A stretch of DNA of 38,626 nucleotides, from positions 1 to 38,626 of the forward strand of contig NZ_JAOZVW010000075.1 of assembly GCF_025869345.1 (NCBI RefSeq). The letters run 5' to 3'. The translations under genes were made by a program, and so were the position numbers. A model generated the notes under the pieces. The model was not told the DNA's origin and searched no databases. It saw only the letters and a program-made list of their open reading frames with translations. This stretch comes from Sphingopyxis sp. GTDB lineage: Bacteria > Pseudomonadota > Alphaproteobacteria > Sphingomonadales > Sphingomonadaceae. Positions 1-8,361 of this stretch are shown here, piece after piece. Positions within the stretch are counted from its first letter, which is position 1. Every line of letters begins with the position of its first letter.

Positions 1-10
1 GCTGCGACTA

Positions 11-56
11 GGCAGCAAGCTGCCAAGTCTCGCTGCCCTCCCCTGAAGGGGAGGGC
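11..56. terminator. Two hairpins after the glutamate dehydrogenase gene
   Basis: Two perfect inverted repeats lie just past the stop of the minus-strand dehydrogenase gene. One is 35-56 (10-bp stem GCCCTCCCCT / AGGGGAGGGC, 2-base loop). The other is 11-24 (GGCAGC-AA-GCTGCC). The position suits transcript termination or 3'-end protection. There is no clear U tract, so a REP-like intergenic palindrome is an equally good reading. Confidence 0.5.
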
Positions 57-66
57 GGGTTCACCG

Positions 67-3000
67 TTACCGCCCCAGCAATCCGCGCGCTTGCCCCGCG
101 ATATGCGAGAGCATTGCGCCGTTCGGGTTCGGGATCGTCCGCGCGCGGTCGACCGTGGCGCGGAACTGCGCGACGCGCGGGGCATTGTCGGCGAGCCATT
201 TGGTCACCGCCTGGTCGAGGTCGCCCTTCGGCAGCCCGGCGAGGAAGCCGAGCCGCATCTGCTGGAAATCGCGCGCGAGGCTGTTGACGAGCAGGCGTTC
301 CCACGGGTCGGCGGGGCTCATGTGCGCCGCCAGCGTCTGCGCCCAGTCGAGCCCGAGCGCTTCGCCCAAATGGGTGAAGGCGCTGGTCACCGCGACCTCA
401 TCGTCGCCGCGCCGCGCGGCGAGGTCGACGATGCCGATCGCGCCGTCGGTCTTGAACAGCCGCACCACCGCCGCGGTCAGCGCCTCGGGCGCGCCGGCGT
501 CGAGCAATTGCTGCGCGAGCATGTCCCACTGGCCGCGAACCGACGCGCTGAGCAGCGTGTCGACGGTCGCGGTCAGGCGATCGACGCCGGGTTCGAGCCG
601 CGCGACGATCGGCCCCGGCTGCGCCAGCGCCGGGCTGACGCGGAGCAGGTCGGCCATCTGCGAGGTCATCGCCGACGCCGCCTGGCTGAACAGCGACAGC
701 CGGATGCCCTCGTCGATCTTCGCGGCGTCGAGCGCGCTCCACAAATCCTTCATGTCGAGCAATCGCTCGACCGCGACGAAGGCCGCGGCGACCTCGCCGA
801 GCGAACAGCCTTCCTCCTCGACCAGCTCGAAGGGATGGACAACGCCCATGCGGTTGATCATCCGGTTCGCGAGCTTGGTCGCGATGATTTCGCGGCGCAA
901 TTGATGCTCGGCGATCGCGGCCCTGAAATCGCGCTGCATCTCGGCCGGGAAAGCCGCGGCGAGATCGCCGGCGAGCGCCGGATCGTTCGGCAGTTCGCTG
1001 TCTTCGATCGCGTCCTGCAACGCGAGCTTCGCGGTCGACAGCAGCACCGCGAGCTCGGGCCGCGTCAGCCCGCGCCCTTCCTGCGCGCGGCGGAGCAGTT
1101 CGTCGTTCGCCGCCAGCCCCTCGACCTTGCGGTCGAGCCGGCCCGACGCCTCGAACGTCTCCATGATCCGCACCAGGGACGGCACCGCCGCCGACCCGCC
1201 CTTTTCGGCGATCGACAGCGCGAGCGCCTGCAGCCGGTTGTCCTCGAGCACCAGCGCCGCGACATCGTCGGTCATGCGGACGAGCAGCGCGTCGCGGTCG
1301 TCCTGCGCCAGGCGCCCCTCGATCATCTCGCGGTTCAGCGCGATCTTGATGTTGACCTCGTTATCCGAGCAGTCGACGCCCGCGCTGTTGTCGACGAAGT
1401 CGGCGTTGATCCGCCCGCCCTTCGCCGCGAAAGCGATGCGCGCCGCCTGCGTCACGCCCAGATTGGCGCCCTCGCCGATGACGCGGACGCGCAGATCCTC
1501 GGCATCGACGCGCAGCGCGTCGTTGGCGGGATCGCCGACCTCGGCATTATTCTGGCTCGCCGCCTTCAGATAGGTGCCGATACCGCCGAACCACAGCAGG
1601 TCGACCGGCGCCTTGAGGATCGCCGAGATCAGCGCCGTCGGCTCGATCTCCGCCTGCGACAGGCCGAGCACCGCCTGCACTTCGGGGCTGAGCGGGATGC
1701 TCTTCTGGCTGCGCGCGAAGACGCCGCCGCCCTTCGAGATCAGCTTCTTGTCGTAATCGTCCCAGCTCGACCGCGGCAGCTTGAACAAACGGTCGCGTTC
1801 CTTCCAGCTCTTCGCCGCGTCGGGATCGGGATCGAGGAAGATGTGGCGGTGGTCGAACGCCGCGACGAGCCGGATCGACTTCGACAGCAGCATCCCGTTG
1901 CCGAACACGTCGCCCGACATGTCGCCGCAGCCGACGACCTGCACCGGGTCGCTCTGCACGTCGATGCCCATTTCGGCGAAGTGCCGCTGGACCGAAATCC
2001 ACGCGCCCCTGGCGGTGATGCCCATCGCCTTGTGGTCATAGCCGTGCGAGCCGCCGCTCGCGAACGCATCGCCGAGCCAGAAGTCGCGTTCCATCGCCAG
2101 CGCATTGGCGACGTCGGAGAAGGTCGCGGTTCCCTTGTCGGCGGCGACGACGAAATAGGGATCGTCGCCGTCGCGGATCACGACGCTTCTGGGATGCACC
2201 ACCTTGCCGCCGACCAGATTGTCGGTGACCGACAAGAGCGAGCGGATGAAGATGCGATAGCATTCGGTGCCCTCGGCGAACCAGGCATCGCGGTCCTCGG
2301 CCGGGCTGGGCAGCGCCTTGGGATAGAATCCGCCCTTCGCGCCGGTCGGCACGATGACGGCGTTCTTGACGCGCTGCGCCTTCATCAGCCCGAGAATCTC
2401 GGTGCGGAAGTCGTCGCGGCGGTCGGACCAGCGCAGCCCGCCGCGCGCGACCGGGCCGGCGCGCAGGTGCACGCCCTCGACGCGCGGGCTGTAGACCCAG
2501 ATCTCGCGCCATGGCAGCGGCTTCGGCAGGCCCGGAACCTGGCTCGAATCGATCTTGAACGCCAGCGCCTCGGCGGCGGCGGGCGCGAAGGCGTTGGTGC
2601 GCAGCGTCGCGCCGATCACCGCGTGGAACAGCCGCAGGATGCGGTCGTCGTCGATCGACGCGATATCGGCGAAATCGGCAAGGATTTCGGCGCCCAGCGC
2701 CTCGGCGCGCGCGGCATCCTTCGCCTTGGGATCGTGCAGCGCGCGGAAACGCTCGACGAGCGCCGCGGTCAGCTTCGGCGCGTGGCGCAGCGCCGCGACC
2801 ACCGTGTCGAGGCCATAGGAGGAGCCGCCCTGGCGCAGATAACGGAACCAGGCGCGCAGCCAGACGATCGCCTGCGGATCGGTCTGCGTCACGAGGACGA
2901 GCTGGTTGAAGGCGTCATTCTCGGCCTGGCCGTCGAGCACCGCGGCGATCGCCTTCTCGATCGTCTCGACATGCGGCAGCAGCGCGGTCTCGTCGACCGA

Positions 3001-4782
3001 CGCAGGCAGGCGCAGCGAGAAATCGTGGATGAAGGTCGGCTGTTCGCCCGCCTCGTCGTCGGCGGTGCGGACGTGGAGTTCGGTCGGGATTTCCTCGAGC
3101 ACCTCGAAACCGAAATGTTCGAGCGCCGGAACGACGTCGGACAGCGCGAGCGGACCGGCGGCGCTATAGACCTTCAGCCGCAAGCGATCGTCGCCGTCGA
3201 GGCTCTTCTTCGCGAGGCGGACGCTGCGCGGATGCTCGGCATCGAGGTCGCGCAGCCGCAAGATGTCGCGCGCCGCTTCCTCGGGATTGTAGAGGTTGCG
3301 GTAATTGGCGGGAAAGAGCGGCGCGAAGCGCGCGGCGAGCGCCGCGGCACGGCCCGCGTCGCCGCGGCGGGCGAGCGCCGCCTCGACCTCGGGCTGCCAG
3401 CCGCGCACCATCTGTTCGAGCTGGGTGCCGAGCGCGTCGGCATCGGGGACCACGCCGTCACCGCGCAGGTCCAGCGTGAAGCGGAGCAGCGCGGCGCCGC
3501 CATCCTCCAGCACCATCGTCCAGCCGATCACCCCGGCCCTGGCCTCGCGCACCAGCAGCGATTCGACCGCGAGGCGGCGGCCCGTCGACACTTCGTCGCG
3601 CGGCAGCCACACGAAGGCGAAGAGGTGACGGCCGAGCGCGCTGCGCACCATCACGATCTTCGGCCGGGGGCGGTCGGTGATCGACATCGAAGTCAGCACC
3701 AGCTCCTCGAGCGAGGCGCTGTCGAAGGCGATGAGCAGGTCGTGCGGCAGCGCGGTGAGGGCGTGGGCGAGCGCCTTGCCCGCGTGGCCCGTCGGGTCGA
3801 AGCCGAATTTCGTCATCAGCGCCTGAAGCTGCGCACGCAGCACCGGCACCTTCGCGGGCGGGGTCGACAGCGCGGCGCTGGTCCAAAGCCCCGCGTGGAT
3901 CGACAGCCGCTCGGCCTTCTTCCCCTGATATTCGGGGACGACGACGAGATCGAGCAGCACGCGGCGGTGGACCGCCGACAGGCGGTTCGATTTGAGGAGG
4001 AGCGGCGAAGCGCCGCCCCGGTCGAAATAGTCGAAAGCGGCCTTGAGCGCGTTCGGAGAGAGAAGCTGGCCCGCGCTGCTGGTCGAAATGCCGAGCGCGT
4101 CGTGGACCGCGCCATCGCGGGTGCGCCATTCGTGGCCGAGCTGCGTCATCGCGCCGCCCTCGAACCAGCGCAACAGTTCGGCGGCTTCGCCGTCGGCGCG
4201 CATCGCGGCATCGGCGAGCATCGCGGCGCGCATCGCCTTCCAATCGGCCACCGCCGCGCGCACGTCGGCGAGCGAGGCCTCGAGCGCGTCGAGCAGGCGC
4301 CGGCGCGCGCGCGCGTCGCCGCGCTCCAGTTCCATATAGATCACCGATTCGCGGCGATTGCCGGACTTGCCCGCATCGGCGCCGGTCAGCCGGCCCTTCG
4401 CGTCGCGCTCGACCGAGACGACGGGGTGAAGGATGCGGTGGATCGCCAACCCTTGCGAACTCACGATCTGCGAGGTCGAGTCGACGAGGAACGGCATGTC
4501 GTCGTTGACGACCACCAGACGCATCCGGCGGTCGGGACCGTCGCCCGCCATCGGTTCGAGAAGCAGCGACGGCTTGCCGTCGCCGCGTTCGAGCGACGCG
4601 CGCGCGGCGAAATCGCCTGCGGTCGCGAGCATCTTCGTATCGAGGTCGTCCCCCTCGCCCGGAAGCGCGCTTCCGGCGAGCGCGGCCTGATAGGCCTTGG
4701 AGATGGAGGGAGCGATCTTAACAGCGGCGGGCGCCGCCGAAGAGGATTCGGCGTCGGCGGATTCGGTCAATTTGGAAGACAT
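67..4782 (-). CDS. NAD-dependent glutamate dehydrogenase, large (about 180 kDa) type
   Basis: Oxidises L-glutamate to 2-oxoglutarate and ammonia with NAD in the cytoplasm; the large-subunit family acts mainly in amino-acid catabolism. The protein is 1571 residues, near the usual ~1600 of the family. The catalytic-core motif PTGAKGGFYPK has its lysine near residue 816, VVGCGDMSGDVFGNG lies around residues 946-960, and IGEGANLG follows; all are typical of this class. The open frame extends 85 codons further upstream, but that stretch is unlike the family, so the start chosen is the ATG reading MSSKLTES. Its ribosome site is weak. The first ~600 residues are the long regulatory N-terminal region of the family. 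In Caulobacter the equivalent enzyme is called GdhZ and also affects cell division; whether that applies here is unknown. It stands alone on the minus strand and ends in hairpins. Confidence 0.95.
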   Translation of the reverse strand: MSSKLTESADAESSSAAPAAVKIAPSISKAYQAALAGSALPGEGDDLDTKMLATAGDFAARASLERGDGKPSLLLEPMAGDGPDRRMRLVVVNDDMPFLVDSTSQIVSSQGLAIHRILHPVVSVERDAKGRLTGADAGKSGNRRESVIYMELERGDARARRRLLDALEASLADVRAAVADWKAMRAAMLADAAMRADGEAAELLRWFEGGAMTQLGHEWRTRDGAVHDALGISTSSAGQLLSPNALKAAFDYFDRGGASPLLLKSNRLSAVHRRVLLDLVVVPEYQGKKAERLSIHAGLWTSAALSTPPAKVPVLRAQLQALMTKFGFDPTGHAGKALAHALTALPHDLLIAFDSASLEELVLTSMSITDRPRPKIVMVRSALGRHLFAFVWLPRDEVSTGRRLAVESLLVREARAGVIGWTMVLEDGGAALLRFTLDLRGDGVVPDADALGTQLEQMVRGWQPEVEAALARRGDAGRAAALAARFAPLFPANYRNLYNPEEAARDILRLRDLDAEHPRSVRLAKKSLDGDDRLRLKVYSAAGPLALSDVVPALEHFGFEVLEEIPTELHVRTADDEAGEQPTFIHDFSLRLPASVDETALLPHVETIEKAIAAVLDGQAENDAFNQLVLVTQTDPQAIVWLRAWFRYLRQGGSSYGLDTVVAALRHAPKLTAALVERFRALHDPKAKDAARAEALGAEILADFADIASIDDDRILRLFHAVIGATLRTNAFAPAAAEALAFKIDSSQVPGLPKPLPWREIWVYSPRVEGVHLRAGPVARGGLRWSDRRDDFRTEILGLMKAQRVKNAVIVPTGAKGGFYPKALPSPAEDRDAWFAEGTECYRIFIRSLLSVTDNLVGGKVVHPRSVVIRDGDDPYFVVAADKGTATFSDVANALAMERDFWLGDAFASGGSHGYDHKAMGITARGAWISVQRHFAEMGIDVQSDPVQVVGCGDMSGDVFGNGMLLSKSIRLVAAFDHRHIFLDPDPDAAKSWKERDRLFKLPRSSWDDYDKKLISKGGGVFARSQKSIPLSPEVQAVLGLSQAEIEPTALISAILKAPVDLLWFGGIGTYLKAASQNNAEVGDPANDALRVDAEDLRVRVIGEGANLGVTQAARIAFAAKGGRINADFVDNSAGVDCSDNEVNIKIALNREMIEGRLAQDDRDALLVRMTDDVAALVLEDNRLQALALSIAEKGGSAAVPSLVRIMETFEASGRLDRKVEGLAANDELLRRAQEGRGLTRPELAVLLSTAKLALQDAIEDSELPNDPALAGDLAAAFPAEMQRDFRAAIAEHQLRREIIATKLANRMINRMGVVHPFELVEEEGCSLGEVAAAFVAVERLLDMKDLWSALDAAKIDEGIRLSLFSQAASAMTSQMADLLRVSPALAQPGPIVARLEPGVDRLTATVDTLLSASVRGQWDMLAQQLLDAGAPEALTAAVVRLFKTDGAIGIVDLAARRGDDEVAVTSAFTHLGEALGLDWAQTLAAHMSPADPWERLLVNSLARDFQQMRLGFLAGLPKGDLDQAVTKWLADNAPRVAQFRATVDRARTIPNPNGAMLSHIAGQARGLLGR

Positions 4783-5108
4783 AGGGTTGCAGCATCCCGA
4801 ACGAAAAGAGGCGGGTCGCTGCCGGGGGATGGCAATGACCCTTTCGCATCCGCTCCTATGCGCCTGCGGCGCGCACGGCTCAACCCCTTGGCCGGGTCCA
4901 CGCAAAATAATTTCAACTTTCGGATTTCCTGTTGCGCAGCAGCGAATTGGGTCGGGCCGCGCTTCGTTTCTTCGCGATCCTTCGAGAAAACTTGTCGACC
5001 GGATGGCGGCGTGGGAAAGTATTTCGCGCAAAGGCACGAAGGAGAAGAAATGGAGAATAGCGGGCTTCCTGCTTTCACAGGAATGACGGGAAGTTATCGG
5101 ACTTGACC
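4783..5108. other. Intergenic region upstream of the glutamate dehydrogenase
   Basis: 326 bases between two minus-strand genes. It should hold the dehydrogenase promoter. I see only weak candidates, for example TTGAGC and CATAGG 17 bases apart on the minus strand. A hairpin sits at its right end (5066-5083). No convincing small gene was found. Confidence 0.5.
5066..5083. repeat. Small hairpin after the PAS-domain gene (REP-like)
   Basis: TTCCTG / CAGGAA stem with a 6-base loop, followed by GAATGACGGG. Sequences of this form are common intergenic palindromes in alphaproteobacteria. It lies 26 bases past the stop of the PAS-domain gene and may help end or protect that transcript. Confidence 0.45.
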
Positions 5109-6443
5109 CTAAACGCCGCTGATCGGGACCGCCTTCTTCGCGAGCCGCGCGACCAGCGCGGCATCGTCCGCCGCCTTGGCGACGATTCCGATGTGACCGC
5201 CGGGCATCGCGCGCGCGATCAGCACGACGAATTCGGCATCGCCCGCATCATGTTCGAGGATCAGCGCCGGATGAGCGCCGCGAAGCGCGTCCAGCTTCGC
5301 AGCGGTGTCGGCCTGGTCCGGCGCATCGGCCCTGCGGCGCGCGCGCGCGTCTTTGACGAGCCCCTTGAGGCCGCCGGGATAGCGGTCGAGATAGGCCGCC
5401 AGCGCCCCCGCGCCGACCCCTTCTTCCTTCGCGTGGCCAAGCGCGCAGGCATATTCGGCGAGCCGCGTCTTGTCGTAGCCCGCGCCGAAGACCAGCTTGA
5501 CGACCGGCGTCATCGGCGCCCGCTCCTGCGCCGCGATGCCGGCGTCGGCGAGCAGTTCGGCGAAAGCGTCGGGCCGCGCGTCGGCGGCAAGCGCGAAATC
5601 CCACGCCTTGCCGACCGCCTGATAGAGAGCGGAGCGGCTGCGGCTGTCGGCGGCAAGCGCGCGCTCGGCGGTTTCGCGCGCCAGCGCCAGCCAATCGGCG
5701 AGTTCGGCGTCGGCACCCGGAAGCGCATCGGCATCGGCGTCCTCGTCGAGGGTGTCGGCCTCCGGCATCGCGCCCTCGTCGGCGAAGGCGGCAAAGCCTG
5801 GTGCGGCGTCGGCTTCATCCTCGATATGCCCCGAATCGGGTCCGTCGGCCCACACCGGCACCGGCGCGGTGAGCGGCGCGGCGCTGCGCAGCGCCTGCTC
5901 GACCGAAAGCTGCAGTTCCTCGGCCTGGTCGGCGGGCGCGGCTTCCTTCCAGTTGATCACGCCCATGATGAAATCGATCGTGTCGTCGTCGGACGAAAAG
6001 GGCAGCAGGATGCCGCGGTACATGATCGTCACGCCGCGATCGCTCACGAACTCGGCCTCGAAGCCGATCGGCGCGCGGTTGGCGATGATCTGAAGATAAT
6101 GGTCGGTCAGCCGCGACAGCAGCGAGCGGCCCGGAATCTGGTTGATGTAATGAACCTCGTCGTCGATCCCCGATTCGGCGCGCAGCCGCTCGCCGATATA
6201 GGAAAGGCCCGGATTCTCCATTCCCGCCGTGAAGTCGAGCAGCACCGAATAGGGACCGAAGTCGGCGCTTTCGAGATTCAGGTCCTCGACCGAAGGATAA
6301 GCGCGGTCGGCCAGCAGCGAAGCCCAATAATTATAGGCCCTGACCTGCATCCGCCGTTCGTCGACCCCGACCATGGGCGGCGCGTCGATGGCACCCTCGT
6401 CCTGATCGTGGCTGCCCGAAAGCAGTCCGCGCAAGCTGTCCAT
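5109..6443 (-). CDS. PAS-domain protein with an uncharacterised conserved C-terminal region
   Basis: About 444 residues, soluble, with no signal peptide or membrane segment. Residues ~20-150 (from VRAYNYWASLLADRAYPS through MGVINWKEAA) look like the alphaproteobacterial PAS_5-type sensor fold, which is often found without an output domain. The middle (~160-245) is rich in Asp, Glu and Ala and is probably a flexible linker. The last ~190 residues contain APMTPVVKLVFG and GYDKTRLAEYA and form a separate domain I do not recognise. I chose the ATG reading MDSLRG because GGGGA lies 6 bases before it. An ATG 36 bases further upstream (MTSSDV) lacks a ribosome site. Cytoplasmic sensing or signalling is a guess; no partner kinase or cyclase is adjacent. 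Confidence 0.8.
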   Translation of the reverse strand: MDSLRGLLSGSHDQDEGAIDAPPMVGVDERRMQVRAYNYWASLLADRAYPSVEDLNLESADFGPYSVLLDFTAGMENPGLSYIGERLRAESGIDDEVHYINQIPGRSLLSRLTDHYLQIIANRAPIGFEAEFVSDRGVTIMYRGILLPFSSDDDTIDFIMGVINWKEAAPADQAEELQLSVEQALRSAAPLTAPVPVWADGPDSGHIEDEADAAPGFAAFADEGAMPEADTLDEDADADALPGADAELADWLALARETAERALAADSRSRSALYQAVGKAWDFALAADARPDAFAELLADAGIAAQERAPMTPVVKLVFGAGYDKTRLAEYACALGHAKEEGVGAGALAAYLDRYPGGLKGLVKDARARRRADAPDQADTAAKLDALRGAHPALILEHDAGDAEFVVLIARAMPGGHIGIVAKAADDAALVARLAKKAVPISGV

Positions 6444-6542
6444 CACATGTCCCCAGTCGCAAACATCGGACGATGTCATGCACCGGGAGTGGTAAAGGCG
6501 GCGTAAACGATGGCAAAAAGGCGCGCGGCGATCCGCGCATCG

Positions 6543-6923
6543 TCACCCCAGCCGCGTGTCGATCGGCAGGCCGTTCTTCAGCGTCAGCGTCACGGGGGTG
6601 CGTTCGGCGATGTCGGCGAGGCGCGCTTTCTGCTCGTCGTCGAGCCCGGCGATGGTCAGCGTCCGCGCGATGCGGCGCTCCTCCTGCCCGTGGAGGCGAA
6701 GGCCGACCTCGAGCGATTCGAGCGGCCAGCCCTTGCGGTCGGCATACATGCGCAGCGTGATCGCGGTGCAGGCGCCGAGGCTGGCGAGGAGCAGGTCGTA
6801 GGGCGCGAAGCCCGCGCCCTGTCCGCCGAGCACGGGCGGTTCGTCGGCGACGAGCGCGCGGCCGCCGACCTCGATCTCGGTGCGATAGCGATCCTTGCCG
6901 ATGCGCGCGATGCCCTGGGCCAT
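6543..6923 (-). CDS. OsmC-family protein lacking the second catalytic cysteine
   Basis: 126 residues, the normal size for OsmC/YhfA-like proteins, which reduce organic hydroperoxides using two cysteines. The first cysteine is present in SLGACTAITLRMYADRKGWP (Cys52). Where the family normally has a Cys-Pro-Val motif near the C terminus, this protein reads ERTPVTLTLKNG, so Thr109 replaces the resolving cysteine. The start is well supported: AGGAG lies 7 bases upstream of the ATG. It is on the minus strand between the PAS-domain gene and the sugar locus, and shares no obvious operon with either. Peroxidase activity by the usual mechanism is doubtful. The family assignment is secure. Confidence 0.88.
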   Translation of the reverse strand: MAQGIARIGKDRYRTEIEVGGRALVADEPPVLGGQGAGFAPYDLLLASLGACTAITLRMYADRKGWPLESLEVGLRLHGQEERRIARTLTIAGLDDEQKARLADIAERTPVTLTLKNGLPIDTRLG

Positions 6924-7012
6924 GGCCTTGCTCCTGCCGTGCGCGCGGACGGTGCGCGCGCGTCAGCCATGCCCCGTCGGGACAGGCCGCGCAAGCAGGC
7001 GTCGCTTGCCCG

Positions 7013-8311
7013 CTAGGCCGTCGCGCGCCGCGCCGCCCACAGCCCGAAACCCGCGATAATTGCGTAGCAGATCAGCGGCACGGCCAGCGCGAGCCGGATG
7101 TTGCCGCTGATATCCGCCACCGTCCCGAACAGATAGGGGACGATCGCGCCGCCGACGATCGCGGTACACATGATGCCCGATCCCTGCGGCGTCTGCTCGC
7201 CCAGCCCCTCGGTCCCCAGGCTGAAGATCGTCGGAAACATCAGCGAATTGCACAAGCCGACGAGAATCAGCGCCCAGCCCGACACCGTGCCGGTCGTCAC
7301 CGCCGACAGGATGATCAGCGACATCGCCCCGGCGGCAAAGATCGCGAGCACGCGCCCCGGCTTCGCCAGCCGCAGGATGAAGCCGCCGAGCAGCCGGCCA
7401 ACCAGCGCCCCCAGCCAATAGATTGCGACCAGCTTGCCCGCGGCCTGAAGATCCAGCCCCATCACGCTCGGTTCGCCGAGATAGGCGATGAGGTTCGAAC
7501 CGATCGCCACTTCGGCGCCGACATAGGTGAAGAGGCACAGCGCGCCGAACTGGACGCGACGATTGTGGACGAGCAGGCCCCAGGTGCCATCGAGCTTCAC
7601 GTCTTCGGCCCTGGCGCGGTCAAGCGCCGAACGAAACATCCAGAACAGCGCCGCGATCACCAGCATCAACAGGCCGAGCCACATATAGGCGGTGCCGATC
7701 GACGCCCCCTCGGCGACGCGATAGGCCTGAATTTGCGCTTCGCTCGCGGTCCCGGCGTCGAGCGGCTGCGAATCGCCGAGCAGGAAGGTGGCGCCGCCAT
7801 AGACCATCAGGAACACGCCGATCGAATTGAACGCCTGGGCAAAGGTCAGTCGGCTGTGCGAGGTTTCGACCGGCCCCAGCGTCGTGATCACCGGATTCAT
7901 CGCCACCTGCAGGACCGTGATCCCCGCGCCGATGCAGAAGAGCGCGGCGAGGAAGCCGGGGTAGGATGCCGCGGCCGACGCCGGAATGAACAGAAAGGCC
8001 GCCGCCGCGACGATCGCGAAGCCGAGCACGAAGGTGCGGATATAGCCGAGCTTCGACATGATGATGCCGGCGGGAATCGAAAAGGCGGCATAGGCGATGA
8101 AGAACGCCATCTGCACCAGATTCGCCTGCGCGTGCGTCAGGTGGAACATCGGCTTGAACTTGCCGACCAGCAGGTCGTTGATGTTGGTCACCCCGCCGAG
8201 CAGGAAGAACACCGCAAAGGCAAGAATCAGCACGACCCGCGTGCGGCCGCCGCTTTTGCCCGCCTCCGGGTTCGAATCGCTGCTCGTCGCGACATTCGGC
8301 GCCAAGGCCAT
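7013..8311 (-). CDS. FucP-type sugar:proton symporter (MFS)
   Basis: 432 residues with about 12 hydrophobic segments. The first segment ends in GGVTNINDLLVGKFKPMF, which matches the FucP/GluP signature in which Asn and Asp near the first helix take part in sugar and proton binding. It should import a monosaccharide across the inner membrane. A strong ribosome site (AAGGGGGAG) precedes the ATG. It lies 50 bases downstream of the GH3 glucosidase gene on the same strand, so the two are probably co-transcribed and this permease imports the sugar the hydrolase releases. Glucose or galactose is the likely substrate, by family and by context. Exact specificity cannot be read from the sequence. Confidence 0.9.
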   Translation of the reverse strand: MALAPNVATSSDSNPEAGKSGGRTRVVLILAFAVFFLLGGVTNINDLLVGKFKPMFHLTHAQANLVQMAFFIAYAAFSIPAGIIMSKLGYIRTFVLGFAIVAAAAFLFIPASAAASYPGFLAALFCIGAGITVLQVAMNPVITTLGPVETSHSRLTFAQAFNSIGVFLMVYGGATFLLGDSQPLDAGTASEAQIQAYRVAEGASIGTAYMWLGLLMLVIAALFWMFRSALDRARAEDVKLDGTWGLLVHNRRVQFGALCLFTYVGAEVAIGSNLIAYLGEPSVMGLDLQAAGKLVAIYWLGALVGRLLGGFILRLAKPGRVLAIFAAGAMSLIILSAVTTGTVSGWALILVGLCNSLMFPTIFSLGTEGLGEQTPQGSGIMCTAIVGGAIVPYLFGTVADISGNIRLALAVPLICYAIIAGFGLWAARRATA

Positions 8312-8361
8312 AGCGTCTCTCCCCCTTATCCCATTCTACCCCGGTCCATCCGCGGGTCTGG

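Noticed and set aside
91-5106. A 1671-codon open frame opposite the glutamate dehydrogenase gene
   Set aside because: Antisense shadow of a high-GC gene. The translation is Arg/Ala/Asp-rich without domain motifs, whereas the minus strand gives a full dehydrogenase.
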